A stretch of 10,820 nucleotides of DNA from assembly GCA_945867245.1 (NCBI GenBank), contig CAMBHQ010000015.1, forward strand, positions 1 through 10,820, given 5' to 3'. This document shows, one piece after another, positions 10,030 through 10,820 of the stretch. Both the position numbers and the translations under genes were made by a program. This DNA comes from an uncultured Porphyromonas sp. (GTDB taxonomy: Bacteria > Bacteroidota > Bacteroidia > Bacteroidales > Porphyromonadaceae). Under the pieces are notes generated by a model. The model was given only the letters and a program-made list of their open reading frames with translations. It was not told where the DNA came from and did no database searches. Each line of letters opens with the position of its first letter. Within the stretch, counting starts at the first letter, position 1.

Positions 10030-10820
10030 ATGAGAAAACTATATAACATCAGTCAGTCCGCTCTAGTGGCTACGCTAATGGCTCTGTCGCTTGGTGCCTG
10101 TACTAGTGATGAGCGGCCTACTGTGGGGAGTGTCGTAGAGATACCTGAGCATAGGCGCCAGCTCAGCGAGCTAGACAGCTGGATAGACGCTACCTTCCTG
10201 CCCTACGGGATAGAGGTGGTCTACCGCTGGGATAAGCATGCAGTAGCCTATGGGAGCTATGCCTATCCGCCCGCAGTAGAGCGGGTAAAGCCCGTACTCG
10301 AGCTTATCAAAACTCTGTGCCTAGACCTATACAATCATACGGGTGCTGAGGGGCGCCCCTTCCTACAGACCAAGACCCCTCTGCGTATTTACCTCTTCGG
10401 GGGCAAGGGCTTGGATAGTAGGGGCTTCGAGCTAGTGTCTGCGCCCAAGGCCTCGGCCCTAGAGCTATACGTCTACAATGTCAATGCCTTTGAGCCTAGT
10501 AGCGACGATGCCGTATATAGCCTGATACACTCTGTACACCATCAGTTACTACGCAGGCTGATGGAGCTATACCCCTACGATAGGGATGCTTTCCGTCGCC
10601 TAAGCGATTATAGCGAGGTGGGTATAGAGCTTGCGATAGAGGGGCAGGCTAAGGCGAAGACAGCCCGAGAGCGTTTCGGCGTGAGCAGCTTCGCCAATAG
10701 CGATGGCTTCCTGACTATCTATGGGATGCGAGACAGCGAGGCGGACTTTGCTGATATGATTACGGTGAGCCTCTGCAATCATCCCATAGATAGTCAGGAA
10801 GCCATCGCTATTGGCGAAGC
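10030..10820 (+). CDS. Zinc-metallohydrolase-like SusCD-associated lipoprotein, active-site motif lost (partial)
   Basis: 263 codons are visible; no stop is reached. The N-terminus MRKLYNISQSALVATLMALSLGAC is a lipoprotein signal with lipobox LGAC, Cys24. The body resembles the substrate-import-associated zinc metallohydrolase lipoproteins found beside SusCD pairs (TIGR04549/PF15890-type, from recall). Matching blocks are FLPYGIEVVYRWD, YPPAVERVKPVLELIK, LRIYLFGG, LELYVYNVNAF, then YSLIHSVHHQLLRRL (163-177) and GFLTIYGMRDSEADFADMITVSL near the end. Where relatives carry HHExxH, this protein has HHQLLR (170-175): the catalytic Glu becomes Gln172 and the second zinc His becomes Arg175. It is therefore probably a non-catalytic binding protein. 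It begins 5 nt after the susD-like stop, as part of the operon. Residues after about 250 fall in an inverted copy of upstream sequence and may not be real. Confidence 0.8.
   Translation, partial: MRKLYNISQSALVATLMALSLGACTSDERPTVGSVVEIPEHRRQLSELDSWIDATFLPYGIEVVYRWDKHAVAYGSYAYPPAVERVKPVLELIKTLCLDLYNHTGAEGRPFLQTKTPLRIYLFGGKGLDSRGFELVSAPKASALELYVYNVNAFEPSSDDAVYSLIHSVHHQLLRRLMELYPYDRDAFRRLSDYSEVGIELAIEGQAKAKTARERFGVSSFANSDGFLTIYGMRDSEADFADMITVSLCNHPIDSQEAIAIGE
10688..10820. repeat. 41-bp perfect inverted repeat ending at the window edge
   Basis: The arm 10780-10820 is the exact reverse complement of 10688-10728; a 51-bp unique spacer lies between. Pairing stops at once on the inner side (10729 C against 10779 T). 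The outer side cannot be judged because the right arm reaches the last base of the window, so it may continue. Both arms lie inside the metallohydrolase-like reading frame. A fold-back assembly or amplification artefact is at least as likely as a biological inverted duplication. Confidence 0.9.

Noticed and set aside
10600..10782. 60-codon minus-strand open frame near the right edge
   Set aside because: It is antisense to the lipoprotein gene and partly created by the inverted repeat, which makes the same peptide appear on both strands.

Overview
The window looks like chromosomal DNA of a Bacteroidales bacterium, most likely a Porphyromonas-like member of the Porphyromonadaceae. The evidence is a SusC/RagA plus SusD/RagB pair, three start regions preceded by the Bacteroidetes -7 box TAnnTTTG, A-rich leaders instead of Shine-Dalgarno sites, a Bacteroidales-type GapA, and moderate GC content. 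The genus is inferred from recalled similarity and was not checked by a search.

Layout. From 1 to 1182 on the minus strand lies the N-terminal 394 residues of a YbiT-like ABC-F ATPase; the gene runs off the left edge. A 356-bp divergent intergenic region (1183-1538) carries a promoter for each flanking gene and an imperfect 22-bp tandem repeat. gapA, the glycolytic NAD-type glyceraldehyde-3-phosphate dehydrogenase, follows at 1539-2543 and is closed by a strong hairpin terminator, so it is probably monocistronic. A 240-bp control region (2544-2783) then holds a 12-bp dyad, a TAnnTTTG promoter and four copies of a TACCTA half-site. It leads into a tightly packed plus-strand operon that fills the rest of the window.

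The operon encodes, in order, a 753-aa FecA-like TonB-dependent receptor, an 1135-aa SusC/RagA-type TonB-linked transporter (4-nt gap), a 505-aa SusD/RagB lipoprotein (49-nt gap), and a second lipoprotein related to the zinc metallohydrolase lipoproteins that accompany SusCD pairs (5-nt gap; incomplete at the right edge). Together they look like an envelope uptake system. The surface lipoproteins would capture a ligand, SusC would import it through the outer membrane with TonB energy, and the FecA-like receptor would import a related or second ligand, possibly an iron chelate. The substrate cannot be read from the sequence.

Two points stand out. The metallohydrolase-like lipoprotein has HHQLLR where the family, as I recall it, has HHExxH, so it is probably a non-catalytic pseudo-enzyme. 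The last 41 bases of the window are also a perfect reverse complement of 10688-10728, so the final residues of that gene are suspect (assembly fold-back or a real inverted duplication).
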